NCBI GenBank assembly: GCA_001897375.1
Contig: MKSU01000005.1
Location: 1 to 64,000 of the forward strand
Source of the DNA: Sphingomonas sp. 67-36
GTDB lineage: Bacteria; Pseudomonadota; Alphaproteobacteria; Sphingomonadales; Sphingomonadaceae
DNA: 64,000 nt
Direction: 5' to 3'
Shown in pieces: positions 39,786 to 47,774 of this stretch; positions within the stretch are counted from its first letter, which is position 1, and each line of letters opens with the position of its first letter. Under the pieces are notes generated by a model that worked only from the letters and a program-made list of their open reading frames with translations, was not told the origin of the DNA and made no database searches. A program made the translations under genes and the position numbers.

Positions 39786-40976
39786 CTACTTGTCGAACCC
39801 CGCCGGCGCGGGGGAGACCACCGTTGTCGCGCCGTCCCTGATCTCCTGCACCTCCAGCGCGCGCTCGGCGACGCCGTCGCGGCCGAAACGGAAGGCGCCG
39901 TCTATTCCGGCATAGCCCTCGCCCGAGCGCAGCCGCGCCTCCGGGAACGGCGCGCCGATCTTCCAGTCGCGCGCGATGCGCACCGTCAGCAGCACCGCGT
40001 CATAGCCCAGGCTCGACAGGCGATAGGGCGCGGTGCCGAAGCGCGCGCGGTATTTGGTGGCGTATTGCCGATAGAAGCCGTTCGAGACGCTGGCGAACCA
40101 TGCGCCCTCCAACCCGGCGCGCGCCGAGACGCCGCTGTCGGAATTCCACAATTCGGTGCCAAGGATGCGCACCTGTGGGCTGGCCTTGCGCACCAAGGGC
40201 GCGCCCGCCGCCGCCGCCGCGCCGCTGTCCGCGATCAGCACGCCATCAAACGGCGCGTCCTTCGCCATTCGCGCCACCGCCGCCGCCATCGCGCCGGCCG
40301 ACCGGTCATAGGTCTGGAGCGAGACGACCTTGCCGCCGTCCGCCTCCACCGCCCGCAGGAAGGTGGTGGAGGCGCGGGTGCCGTAGAGCGAATTGGGGAT
40401 GAGGCCGCCGAAATTGGTCACGCCCCGGCTGCGCGCATAGGAAACGACGCGCTCGATCGACTGGCTCGGCGCATAGCCCATCAGATAGACGCCGTCGCCC
40501 GCCACCGACGCATCGTTGGAGAAGGACAGCACCGGCACATGGGCGGCGCGCGCGATCGGGGCGATCGCCCGCACGTCCTCCGCCAGCAGCGGGCCGAGGA
40601 TGAGTTGCGCGCCTTCCGCGATCGCGCGGCGCGCGGCGGCGCCGGCGCCGATCGCGGTGTCGTAATTGGTGATGCGCACCTTTTCGGCGCGTGAATCGAG
40701 CAGCGCGAGCTGGGTGGCGTTGGCGAGGCTCTTGCCCACGCCCGCATTGGCGCCGGAAAGCGGGACGAGCAGGGCGACGCGGTTGCGCGCGGTGTCGCGC
40801 GGCAGCCCGGTCTGCACCTCCGTCTCGGAAACCGGCGGCGCCTTGGTCACGGGCGGCGGCGGCGCGGGCGCGCGGGGCACCATCGTCTGGCACGCGCCGA
40901 GCAGCAGCGTGCCGGCCAATGCTGCCAGCCGGAACAGTCCGCGCGCCCGTTGCGGCATGGTCATCGCTTCTGCCAT
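39786..40976 (-). CDS. LpoA-like penicillin-binding protein activator
   Basis: A 396-residue lipoprotein with lipobox LLLGAC near residue 29 and a Pro-rich linker. The rest is a periplasmic binding protein-like fold: VALLVPLSGANAGVGKSLANATQLAL, LILGPLLAEDV, and PVLSFSND. It matches LpoA C-terminal domains (YraM). The divergent neighbour is rsmI followed by yraN, the same order as in E. coli lpoA-rsmI-yraN. GAGGGG lies 5 bases upstream of the ATG at 40976. LpoA activates PBP1A in E. coli; here that role is inferred. Confidence 0.82.
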   Translation of the reverse strand: MAEAMTMPQRARGLFRLAALAGTLLLGACQTMVPRAPAPPPPVTKAPPVSETEVQTGLPRDTARNRVALLVPLSGANAGVGKSLANATQLALLDSRAEKVRITNYDTAIGAGAAARRAIAEGAQLILGPLLAEDVRAIAPIARAAHVPVLSFSNDASVAGDGVYLMGYAPSQSIERVVSYARSRGVTNFGGLIPNSLYGTRASTTFLRAVEADGGKVVSLQTYDRSAGAMAAAVARMAKDAPFDGVLIADSGAAAAAGAPLVRKASPQVRILGTELWNSDSGVSARAGLEGAWFASVSNGFYRQYATKYRARFGTAPYRLSSLGYDAVLLTVRIARDWKIGAPFPEARLRSGEGYAGIDGAFRFGRDGVAERALEVQEIRDGATTVVSPAPAGFDK

Positions 40977-40986
40977 GTAACCCCTC

Positions 40987-41817
40987 GTGACTTCACTATC
41001 CCCCGGCCTCTACATCGTCGCGACCCCGATCGGCAATCTCGGCGACCTTTCGCCCCGCGCCGCGCAGGTGCTGGCGCACGCCGATCTGATCGCGGCGGAG
41101 GACACGCGCGTCACCGCCACGCTACTCCGCCACATCGGGACGAAGCGGCCGATGCAGCCCTATCACGACCATAATGCCGATGCCGTCCGTCCGGCGCTGG
41201 TCGCGCGGCTGGGGCGCGAGGCGATAGCGCTGGTGTCCGACGCGGGGACGCCGCTGATCTCCGATCCCGGCTACAAGCTGGTGCGCGACGCGCGCGCGGC
41301 GGGGCATCCGGTGGTGACGATTCCCGGCCCGTGCGCCGCGATCGCCGCGCTGACGCTTGCCGGCCTGCCGACGGACCGCTTCCTGTTCATGGGCTTCCTC
41401 CCCGCGAAGCAGGGCGCGAAGGCGGCGGCGATCGCGGAGGTGGCGGCGATCCGCGCGACCCTGGTGTTCTACGAAAGCGGCCCGCGCCTCGCCGCGACGC
41501 TCAGCGCGCTGGCCGAGGGGCTGGGCGACCGCGAGGCGGCGGTGACGCGCGAGATCACCAAGAAGTTCGAGGAGGCGGTGACGGGCACGCTCTCCATGCT
41601 CGCCGCGCGCTATGCCGATGCGCCGCCCAAGGGCGAGATCGTCGTGGTGGTCGGCCCACCCGGCGAGGCCCCGCCCGCCAGCGCCGAGGATGCCGACGCC
41701 GCGCTGGCCGAGGCGCTGACCCGGCTCCCCGCGTCAAAGGCTGCGGGGGAAGTGGCGAAGAGGCTCGGGCTGGATCGCAAGGCGCTCTATGCGCGGGCGC
41801 TGGAGATGAAGCGGTGA
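40987..41817 (+). CDS. rsmI: 16S rRNA (cytidine-2'-O) methyltransferase RsmI
   Basis: A 276-residue tetrapyrrole-methylase-fold enzyme methylating C1402 of 16S rRNA. Signatures: LYIVATPIGNLGDLSPRA at residues 8-25, AEDTRVTATLLRH, ALVSDAGTPLISDPGY and VTIPGPCAAIAAL. The start is GTG. It overlaps yraN by GTGA. The starts of rsmI and the LpoA-like gene are only 10 bases apart, divergent. Confidence 0.95.
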   Translation: MTSLSPGLYIVATPIGNLGDLSPRAAQVLAHADLIAAEDTRVTATLLRHIGTKRPMQPYHDHNADAVRPALVARLGREAIALVSDAGTPLISDPGYKLVRDARAAGHPVVTIPGPCAAIAALTLAGLPTDRFLFMGFLPAKQGAKAAAIAEVAAIRATLVFYESGPRLAATLSALAEGLGDREAAVTREITKKFEEAVTGTLSMLAARYADAPPKGEIVVVVGPPGEAPPASAEDADAALAEALTRLPASKAAGEVAKRLGLDRKALYARALEMKR

Positions 41818-42167
41818 CGGACCGGCGCGCCGCCGAGGCAGCGGGCCGACGCGGGGAGCGGCTGGCGGCGTGGTGGCTCAGGCTCAAGGGCTGGCGAGTG
41901 GTGGCGCAGCGCGTGCGGACGCCGGCGGGCGAGGTCGATCTGGTGGCGAAGCGCGCCGGGCTGGTCGCCTTCGTCGAGGTCAAGACCCGCGCCTCCGCCG
42001 CCGATCTCGATTTCGCGATCGACCAGCGGCGGCTGGCGCGTGTCGCGGCGGCGGCGGAGGTGCTGATGCCGGTCTATGCCACCGACGGCGAGGATATCCG
42101 GGTGGACGTGATCCTGCTCGCGCCGGGCGTGCGGCCACGCCATATCGAGAATGCGTGGATCGGCTAG
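41814..42167 (+). CDS. yraN: UPF0102 (YraN) nuclease-fold protein
   Basis: A 117-residue PD-(D/E)xK-fold protein of the UPF0102 family. The core is EVDLVAKRAGLVAFVEVKTR near residues 40-60, with the D...ExK residues. The N-terminal helix with AAWWLRLKGWRVVAQRVR is typical. Function in other bacteria is unsettled. It starts at GTG inside the rsmI stop. Confidence 0.88.
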   Translation: MTDRRAAEAAGRRGERLAAWWLRLKGWRVVAQRVRTPAGEVDLVAKRAGLVAFVEVKTRASAADLDFAIDQRRLARVAAAAEVLMPVYATDGEDIRVDVILLAPGVRPRHIENAWIG

Positions 42168-42217
42168 GGCGCGGGCGGCACGCGGATATCCATGCTGTCC
42201 GCGAGACCGCCAAGCCC

Positions 42218-42270
42218 GGCCGGCGGGTCGCGCCGGCGAACCCGTCCGACGACGCGGCTTCGCCGCGTCG
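42218..42270 (+). repeat. GC-rich palindromic intergenic repeat, copy 2
   Basis: The same layout as copy 1: GGCCGGCGGGTC, variable bases, GAACCCGTCCGACGACG then CGGCTTCGCCGCG hairpin. It lies between yraN and gshB in the gap 42168-42345, in the same orientation as copies 1 and 3. Confidence 0.78.
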
Positions 42271-42345
42271 GGCGTTCCTCTCGGGGTGACGTGGGGAGCG
42301 GGACCGCCTACATCACCGCTCGCCCGCACCTATTGGGATAACCGC

Positions 42346-43296
42346 ATGACCCTCACCGTCGCCGTCCAGATGGACCCGCTCGAATCGATCAACATCGCCG
42401 GCGATTCGAGCTTCGCGCTGATGCTCGCGGCGCAGGCACGCGGGCATCGTGTGTTCCATTATGCGGCGGAGGACCTCAACTGGTCCGACGGGCATCTGTG
42501 GACGCAGGCGCACCCGGTGACGGTGCAGCGCGTCGTCGGCGATCATTTCCGGTTCGGCGAGCCGGTGCGGCTCGATCTCGGCGACGATGCGGACGTGGTG
42601 CTGATGCGGCAGGACCCGCCGTTCGACCTCGGCTATATCACCGCCACCCACTTGCTCGAGCGGATCGCGGACCGCACGCTGGTGGTCAACGATCCCGCCA
42701 GCGTGCGCAACGCGCCGGAGAAGGTGTTCGTGCTCGATTACGCGCGCTTCATGCCGCCGACGCTGGTGACGCGCTCGCTGGACGAGGCGCGCGCGTTTCT
42801 GAAGCGGCACGGCGCGATCGTGGTGAAGCCGCTCCACGGCAACGGCGGCAAGGCGATCTTCCGCGTCGGGCCGGAGGGGGAGAATCTCTCCGCGCTGATC
42901 GAGGTGTTCAACACCGCGTGGCGCGAGCCGCACATGATCCAGGCGTTCCTTCCCTCCGTCGCGGCGGGCGACAAGCGCATCGTGCTGGTCGACGGCGAGG
43001 TGGCCGGCGCGATCAACCGCCTGCCGAGCGAGGGCGAGTTCCGGAGCAACCTCGCGGTCGGCGGCTCGGCGGAGAAGACCGGGCTGACGGCACGCGAGCG
43101 CGAGATCTGCGAGGCGCTCGGGCCGGAGCTGAAGCGGCGCGGGCTGATTTTCGTCGGGATCGACGTGATCGGCGGGGAGTGGCTGACCGAGATCAACGTC
43201 ACCTCGCCGACCGGGATCGTGGCGATCGAGCGGTTTGACGGGACCGATGTGGCGGGGATGATCTGGGACGCGATCGAGCGCAGGCTCGGTCGTTAA
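42346..43296 (+). CDS. gshB: Glutathione synthetase
   Basis: A 316-residue ATP-grasp enzyme joining gamma-glutamylcysteine and glycine. N-terminus VAVQMDPLESINIAGDSSFALMLAAQ is canonical; ATP-grasp motifs are VVKPLHGNGGKAIFRV near residue 160 and FVGIDVIGGEWLTEINVTSPTG near the end. Length matches the family (about 316). It lies downstream of rsmI-yraN and the palindromic repeat. Confidence 0.96.
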   Translation: MTLTVAVQMDPLESINIAGDSSFALMLAAQARGHRVFHYAAEDLNWSDGHLWTQAHPVTVQRVVGDHFRFGEPVRLDLGDDADVVLMRQDPPFDLGYITATHLLERIADRTLVVNDPASVRNAPEKVFVLDYARFMPPTLVTRSLDEARAFLKRHGAIVVKPLHGNGGKAIFRVGPEGENLSALIEVFNTAWREPHMIQAFLPSVAAGDKRIVLVDGEVAGAINRLPSEGEFRSNLAVGGSAEKTGLTAREREICEALGPELKRRGLIFVGIDVIGGEWLTEINVTSPTGIVAIERFDGTDVAGMIWDAIERRLGR

Positions 43297-43332
43297 CGAC
43301 CGAGCCGGTGCGCGCCAGCGCAGCGCTCGATC

Positions 43333-43386
43333 CGGCCGGCGGGTCGGCAAGGCCGAACCCGTCCGACGACGCGGCTTCGCCGCGGC
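43333..43386 (+). repeat. GC-rich palindromic intergenic repeat, copy 3
   Basis: GGCCGGCGGGTC, then GGCAAGGCC, GAACCCGTCCGACGACG and CGGCTTCGCCGCG, following the family layout. It begins 37 bases after gshB. Copy 4 lies 26 bases beyond in opposite orientation, so the pair could form a large cruciform. Confidence 0.78.
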
Positions 43387-43411
43387 GCTGTACCGCGCTT
43401 TCGGAGGCCCG

Positions 43412-43460
43412 CCGCGGCAAAGCCGCGTCGTCGGACGGGCGCGTGACGCCCGCCGGCCGA
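43412..43460 (-). repeat. GC-rich palindromic intergenic repeat, copy 4 (inverted)
   Basis: On the minus strand it reads GGCCGGCGGG, then a variable GCGTCACGC, CCCGTCCGACGACG and CGGCTTTGCCGCG. It is inverted relative to copies 1-3. The gap 43297-43576 holds copies 3 and 4 plus most of a TA-bounded element, and no gene. Confidence 0.75.
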
Positions 43461-43474
43461 GGCGGACGCTGCGC

Positions 43475-43579
43475 TAGAGCGGTTGTCGATCCGATTGCAT
43501 CGGATCACCGCTCTATTTTCCTTTGTTTGCTGCGATTTCCGAGCCGGCAGGTGATTCCACCTGCTTCGAAATCGCTCTA
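43475..43579 (+). repeat. TA-bounded palindromic element, copy 1
   Basis: A 105-base element from TAGAGCGGTTGTCGA to TCGAAATCGCTCTA. Its ends are imperfect inverted repeats (TAGAGCGGTTGTCGA versus TAGAGCGATTTCGA read from the other end). Inside, one hairpin pairs GATCCGAT with ATCGGATC around TGC, and a second pairs GCAGGTG with CACCTGC inside GCGATTTC/GAAATCGC. The terminal TAG on the minus strand is the xerC stop codon. It looks like a MITE or REP-type element with TA ends; no transposase is nearby. A second copy is at 47650. Confidence 0.85.
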
Positions 43580-44500
43580 GCGCGCCCCGGCCCGGTTGGG
43601 GGCAACCGGGCTTGCGTCCGCTCTCGGATGCGCCGCCCGATAGACATCCAGCAGGTGCGCGGCATCCACCGCCGTATAGACCTGCGTCGAACTGAGGCTC
43701 GCGTGCCCCAGCAACTCCTGCAGCGCGCGCAGATCCGCCCCGCGTCCCAGCAGGTGTGTCGCGAAGCTGTGGCGTAATGCGTGCGGTGTCGTGCGCTCCG
43801 ATAGCCCAAGCCGCCGCCGCGCTGCGCGCACCCCGACACGCACCACGCCGGGCGATAGCGGACCGCCGCGCACGCCCCGGAACAGCGGCGTCTCGCGCGG
43901 GATCGGCCATGGGCATTGCGCGACATAAGCCTCGATCGCCTCGCGCACCTGCGGCAGCAGCGGCACGATCCGCGTCTTGTCGCGCTTGCCGGTGACGACG
44001 AGCGTCTCGCCGAGCGGCAGCGCCGCGCCGGTCAGCGCGATCGCCTCGCCGATGCGCAGGCCGGCGCCGTAGAGCAGCAGCAGCACCGCCCAGTCGCGCG
44101 TGCCGACCCATTCGTGCCGGGCGCTCTCCGCTACTTCCTCCGCCAGCGAGACGGCCTCGTCGGGGGAGATCGGGCGCGGCAGCCCCTTTCTCACGCGCGG
44201 CCCCTTGAGGCGCGGCGCCGCGTCCTCGCCGTTCGCCCACGTGAGGAAGCCGCGCACCGCCGACAATTCGCGCGCGGCGGAGGCGTTCGACAGGCCGTCG
44301 GCGCGGCGGTGGGCAAGGTAGGCGCGCAGGTCGGTAGCGTTCACCCGCGCGAGGCCGGCGCGATCGACCGGCCCGCCCCAGTGAAGCGCGAGGAACGCGA
44401 GCAGGCGGTTGGCGGTCGCCTCATAGGCGCGCACCGTATGCGCCGAGCGGCGGCGATCGCGGCGCAGGTGCGCGCCGTAAGCGGGGGCGAGGGCCGTCAT
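43577..44500 (-). CDS. xerC: Tyrosine recombinase XerC
   Basis: A 307-residue site-specific tyrosine recombinase for chromosome dimer resolution. N-terminal core-binding domain: HTVRAYEATANRLLAFLALHWG. Catalytic residues: Arg in GAGLRIGEAIAL, Lys in TGKRDKTRIVPLLP, HxxR in HALRHSFATHLL, His in LGHASL and Tyr in STQVYTAVDA. The C-terminal tail ends RAGAR and the stop TAG belongs to the adjacent palindromic element. XerC vs XerD is not fully certain; it diverges from priA. FtsK in the window is a functional partner. Confidence 0.92.
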   Translation of the reverse strand: MTALAPAYGAHLRRDRRRSAHTVRAYEATANRLLAFLALHWGGPVDRAGLARVNATDLRAYLAHRRADGLSNASAARELSAVRGFLTWANGEDAAPRLKGPRVRKGLPRPISPDEAVSLAEEVAESARHEWVGTRDWAVLLLLYGAGLRIGEAIALTGAALPLGETLVVTGKRDKTRIVPLLPQVREAIEAYVAQCPWPIPRETPLFRGVRGGPLSPGVVRVGVRAARRRLGLSERTTPHALRHSFATHLLGRGADLRALQELLGHASLSSTQVYTAVDAAHLLDVYRAAHPRADASPVAPNRAGAR

Positions 44501-44580
44501 CCGGTTACTTTAACAAGTCCTGCCCCTTCACGGGAAGGGAGGAGCCTCCCGCCTTTGCGCCCGCCACGCCGACGCGCCAT

Positions 44581-46761
44581 ATGGCGGGCATGTCCGCCCG
44601 TGCCCGCGTCCTGGTGCTCAATTCCGCGCTCGGCCCGCTCGATTATCGCGTCCCGCGCGGGATGGCGGTCGAGCCGGGGTCGATCGTCGTCGCGCCGCTC
44701 GGGCCGCGCCAGCTCGTCGGTGTGGTGTGGGAGCCGGAGCGGATGCCGTCCGATGCGGAGGTCGGCGACAACCGCCTGCGCAACCTGATCGCGGTGGCCG
44801 ACGCCCCGCCGCTGCGCGCGCCATTGCGCCGGCTGGTCGAGTGGACAGCGGATTACTACCTCGCCCCGCCCGCTTCGGTCGTGCGCATGGCCTTGTCCTC
44901 CTCCGCCGCGCTGGAGGGGCAGAAGCTCGTCATCGAATATCGCGCCACCGGCCACATTCCTGATCGCCTCACCCCGCAGCGCGCGCAGGCGCTGGAGCGA
45001 ATCGGCGATCGGCAGGGCCTGATCCGCGAGCTGGCGACGATCGCCGATGTCTCGGACGGCGTGATTCGCGGGCTGGTGAAGGCCGGCGCGATCGAGGGGG
45101 TGGAGGTTGATATCGACAGCCCCTATCCGCTGCCCGATCCGGATCACGCCCCGCCCGCGCTGTCAGCGGAGCAGCAGGCGGCGGCGGATGCGCTGGTGGC
45201 GGATGTGCGGGCGCATGATTTCCACCCGACTTTGCTCGATGGCGTCACCGGATCGGGCAAGACCGAGGTCTATTTCGAGGCGGTGGCGGAGGCGATCCGA
45301 CAGGGGCGGCAATGCCTCGTCCTGCTCCCCGAGATCGCGCTGACCGAGCCGTTCCTGAAACGCTTCCACGATCGCTTCGGCTGCGAGCCGGTGGCATGGC
45401 ATTCCGGGCTGCGCTCCTCCCAGCGCCGCCGCGCGTGGCGGGCGATCGCCTCCGGGCAGGCGGCGGTGACGGTCGGCGCGCGCTCGGCGCTGTTCCTGCC
45501 CTATGCGAACCTCGGCCTGATCGTGGTGGACGAGGCGCACGAGACCAGCTTCAAGCAGGAGGACGGGGTGCATTACCACGCGCGCGACGTGGCGGTGATG
45601 CGCGGCAAGTTCGAAAGCTGCCCGGTGATCCTTGCCTCCGCCACCCCGGCGATCGAGACGCGCCAGCAGGTGACGCTCGGCAATTACGCCGAACTTCGCC
45701 TTCCCGGCCGCTATGGCGCGGCGGAACTGCCGACGATCGAGGCGCTGGATCTGCTCGAACACAAGCCCGATCGCGGCCGCTGGCTCGCCCCGCCGCTGGT
45801 GAAGGCGCTGGGCGAGGTGCTGGAGCGGGGCGAGCAGTCCCTCCTGTTCCTCAATCGTCGCGGCTATGCCCCGCTTACCTTGTGCCGGACGTGCGGCCAC
45901 CGCTTCCAATGCCCCAATTGCACCGCATGGATGGTCGAGCACCGCCTGACGCGGCGGCTCGCCTGCCACCATTGCGGCCATGTCGAGCCGGTGCCGCGTG
46001 TCTGCCCGGAATGCCAGAACGAGGATACGCTGGTCGCCTGCGGCCCCGGCGTGGAGCGGATCGCCGACGAGGTGGCGGCGCTGTTCCCGGAAGCGCGGGT
46101 GGCGGTCGTTACGTCCGACACGATCTGGTCGCCCGCCAAGGCGGCGGAGTTCGTCAACCGGATGGAGGCGGGCGAGATCGACATCGTCGTCGGCACCCAG
46201 CTCGTCACCAAGGGCTATCACTTCCCGAACCTGACGCTCGTCGGCGTGGTGGACGCTGACCTCGGGCTGGAGGGCGGCGATCTGCGCGCGGCGGAGCGCA
46301 CCTTCCAGCAGATCCGGCAGGTTTCGGGGCGTGCCGGGCGCGGGGAGAAGCCGGGCCATGTCTATATCCAGACGCACAGCCCGAAGGCGCAGGTGATGCA
46401 GGCGCTGGTGACGGGCGATGCGGACGCCTTCTATGCCGCCGAGACGGAAGCGAGGCGCGAGGCGGGCGCCCCCCCGTTCGGCCGCTACGCCGCGATCGTC
46501 ATCTCCAGCGAGGATCAGCAGGCGGCGCACGAGATCGCCCGCCTGATCGGCCGCTCTGCCCCGGAGGTGGAGGGGATGCACGTCTACGGCCCCGCGCCCG
46601 CCCCGCTCGCGATGCTGCGCGGGCGGCACCGCTATCGCTTGCTGGTCCACGCGCGGCGGACACTGGATGTGCAGGATGTGATCCGCGGCTGGCTTGGCGC
46701 GCTCGACTGGCCGGCGAAGGTCAGGGTCGCCGTGGACGTGGACCCGTACAGTTTCTTGTGA
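44581..46761 (+). CDS. priA: Primosomal helicase PriA
   Basis: A 726-residue replication-restart helicase. Walker A is LLDGVTGSGKTEVYFE near residue 222, the DEAH box is IVVDEAHETSFKQEDG near residue 315, and the zinc-binding Cys cluster lies near residues 437-475 (CRTCGHRFQCPNC...ACHHCGHV...CPEC). VGTQLVTKGYHFPNLTLVGVVDAD and LIQVSGRAGRG-like QIRQVSGRAGRGEKPG follow. Starts at 44581 or 44590 (ATG). It diverges from xerC. Confidence 0.96.
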   Translation: MAGMSARARVLVLNSALGPLDYRVPRGMAVEPGSIVVAPLGPRQLVGVVWEPERMPSDAEVGDNRLRNLIAVADAPPLRAPLRRLVEWTADYYLAPPASVVRMALSSSAALEGQKLVIEYRATGHIPDRLTPQRAQALERIGDRQGLIRELATIADVSDGVIRGLVKAGAIEGVEVDIDSPYPLPDPDHAPPALSAEQQAAADALVADVRAHDFHPTLLDGVTGSGKTEVYFEAVAEAIRQGRQCLVLLPEIALTEPFLKRFHDRFGCEPVAWHSGLRSSQRRRAWRAIASGQAAVTVGARSALFLPYANLGLIVVDEAHETSFKQEDGVHYHARDVAVMRGKFESCPVILASATPAIETRQQVTLGNYAELRLPGRYGAAELPTIEALDLLEHKPDRGRWLAPPLVKALGEVLERGEQSLLFLNRRGYAPLTLCRTCGHRFQCPNCTAWMVEHRLTRRLACHHCGHVEPVPRVCPECQNEDTLVACGPGVERIADEVAALFPEARVAVVTSDTIWSPAKAAEFVNRMEAGEIDIVVGTQLVTKGYHFPNLTLVGVVDADLGLEGGDLRAAERTFQQIRQVSGRAGRGEKPGHVYIQTHSPKAQVMQALVTGDADAFYAAETEARREAGAPPFGRYAAIVISSEDQQAAHEIARLIGRSAPEVEGMHVYGPAPAPLAMLRGRHRYRLLVHARRTLDVQDVIRGWLGALDWPAKVRVAVDVDPYSFL

Positions 46762-46985
46762 GCGAAGTCTTCTGTTGCGGCTTGGATCGTAATCCCGAGC
46801 CTTTCAGGTTCATGGAAAATTGAATGAAAAGCGTGAACGATTTGGCGTTGGTCATGAGGCAAGTCCTCCGAAATGCCATACGGCCTTTCCACGCTAGCCT
46901 GCGAACGCACAGTTGGAAGCAGAGTATGATCCAAAACGGTTCTTTAAATTTCAGGAACCGGCACGGAACATGTTAAGAACTAGGG

Positions 46986-47549
46986 GTGAACAAAGAAACG
47001 ACCATCAACCTGCTTGTCAGCGGTAGAGCCGCCTGCTTCCGCAGGCCGGAGTTTTCCGACGATCTGGTCAGCTACGATGTGATGCCTCCCACGATCGCGC
47101 GACGCTTGGTGGAAACGGCGCTTCCGCAAAATTCGGGGCAAATTGCGATTCGAAAGATTTACGTAATCAATCCAATACGCTTGCGCTGGCAGAATATCGA
47201 AACGGTGCGCCGATCATGCCGGGCGTTGGTGTTATTGGATGTATGCTATGTAATTGAGGTTGTTGTTTTGACTTCACGGGATTGCGAGGGCTGCGATTGG
47301 CTGTCGGAGATAACGCATAGATTTGCCGCTCCCGTCAGCGCGCATCTTGGCCTTGTGGATTTTCCCGCGACGGTATCGCTTGTCCGAGGGAAAATTCCCC
47401 GATCCGCCCTGTCGGGAACCGGAACGATTGATCTCGGCTGGATGGTGTCCGATCTGGGCCGCGGCAAGCGCGGGCAATTCCGCCGGCTCAGCATGCGGGA
47501 AGGCCTGATTGATTTATCCGATCAGGACCAATCAATGCATGCCAGTTGA
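46986..47549 (+). CDS. cas5: Isolated Cas5 (type I-C, Cas5d-like) RAMP protein
   Basis: A 187-residue protein whose pattern follows Cas5d of type I-C CRISPR systems. Residues 11-22 VSGRAACFRRPE and 29-32 SYDV match the Cas5d start; residues 58-67 IYVINPIRLR and 84-91 LDVCYVIE match the middle; residues 121-127 LGLVDFP and 148-156 IDLGWMVSD plus 171-178 REGLIDLS match the end. No Lys-His pair, used for crRNA cleavage in characterised Cas5d, occurs in it. It has a GTG start just after AGGG and no other cas gene or repeat array nearby. Composition is distinctly less GC-rich than its neighbours (26 G+C in 47221-47280), suggesting transfer. It could be a remnant or repurposed. Confidence 0.78.
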   Translation: MNKETTINLLVSGRAACFRRPEFSDDLVSYDVMPPTIARRLVETALPQNSGQIAIRKIYVINPIRLRWQNIETVRRSCRALVLLDVCYVIEVVVLTSRDCEGCDWLSEITHRFAAPVSAHLGLVDFPATVSLVRGKIPRSALSGTGTIDLGWMVSDLGRGKRGQFRRLSMREGLIDLSDQDQSMHAS

Positions 47550-47649
47550 AAGACGCGTCACGATAAAACGCAGCCCACAATCGAACATGTATCCCGAAAG
47601 AAGCGCGCCGCTCGCATGTTCCGCCGGATTGCGCGCGTCCTAGGTTGAT

Positions 47650-47774
47650 TAGAGCGGTTGTCGATCCGATTGCATCGGATCACCGCTCTATTTTCCTTTG
47701 TTTGCCGCGATTTCCGAGCCGGCAGGTGATTAGCTGCACTGAACTGCGTTTCCACCTGCCTCGAAATCGCTCTA
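47650..47774 (+). repeat. TA-bounded palindromic element, copy 2
   Basis: A 125-base copy of the element at 43475, in the same orientation. It is nearly identical for the first 80 bases but carries an extra 20 bases (AGCTGCACTGAACTGCGTTT) between GGTGATT and CCACCTGC, inside the second hairpin loop. Its last bases CTCTA supply the TAG stop codon of atpC on the minus strand. The gap 47550-47771 holds this element and no gene I can support. Confidence 0.85.

Noticed and set aside
44238-44243. CACGTG in xerC as a parS core
   Set aside because: Flanking bases (GCC and AGG) do not match the GTT(N)CACGTG(N)AAC pattern.
46632-46934. Minus-strand frame overlapping the priA end
   Set aside because: The first 130 bases are the antisense of priA and no family features are visible.
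46824-46976. 50-residue plus-strand frame upstream of the Cas5-like gene
   Set aside because: It has no recognisable domain or convincing ribosome-binding site; kept only as part of the low-GC patch observation.
46762-47771. Possible CRISPR repeats near the Cas5-like gene
   Set aside because: I looked for regularly spaced direct repeats and type I-C-like repeat sequences and saw none; only the TA-bounded palindromic element is repeated, and its copies are 4 kb apart.
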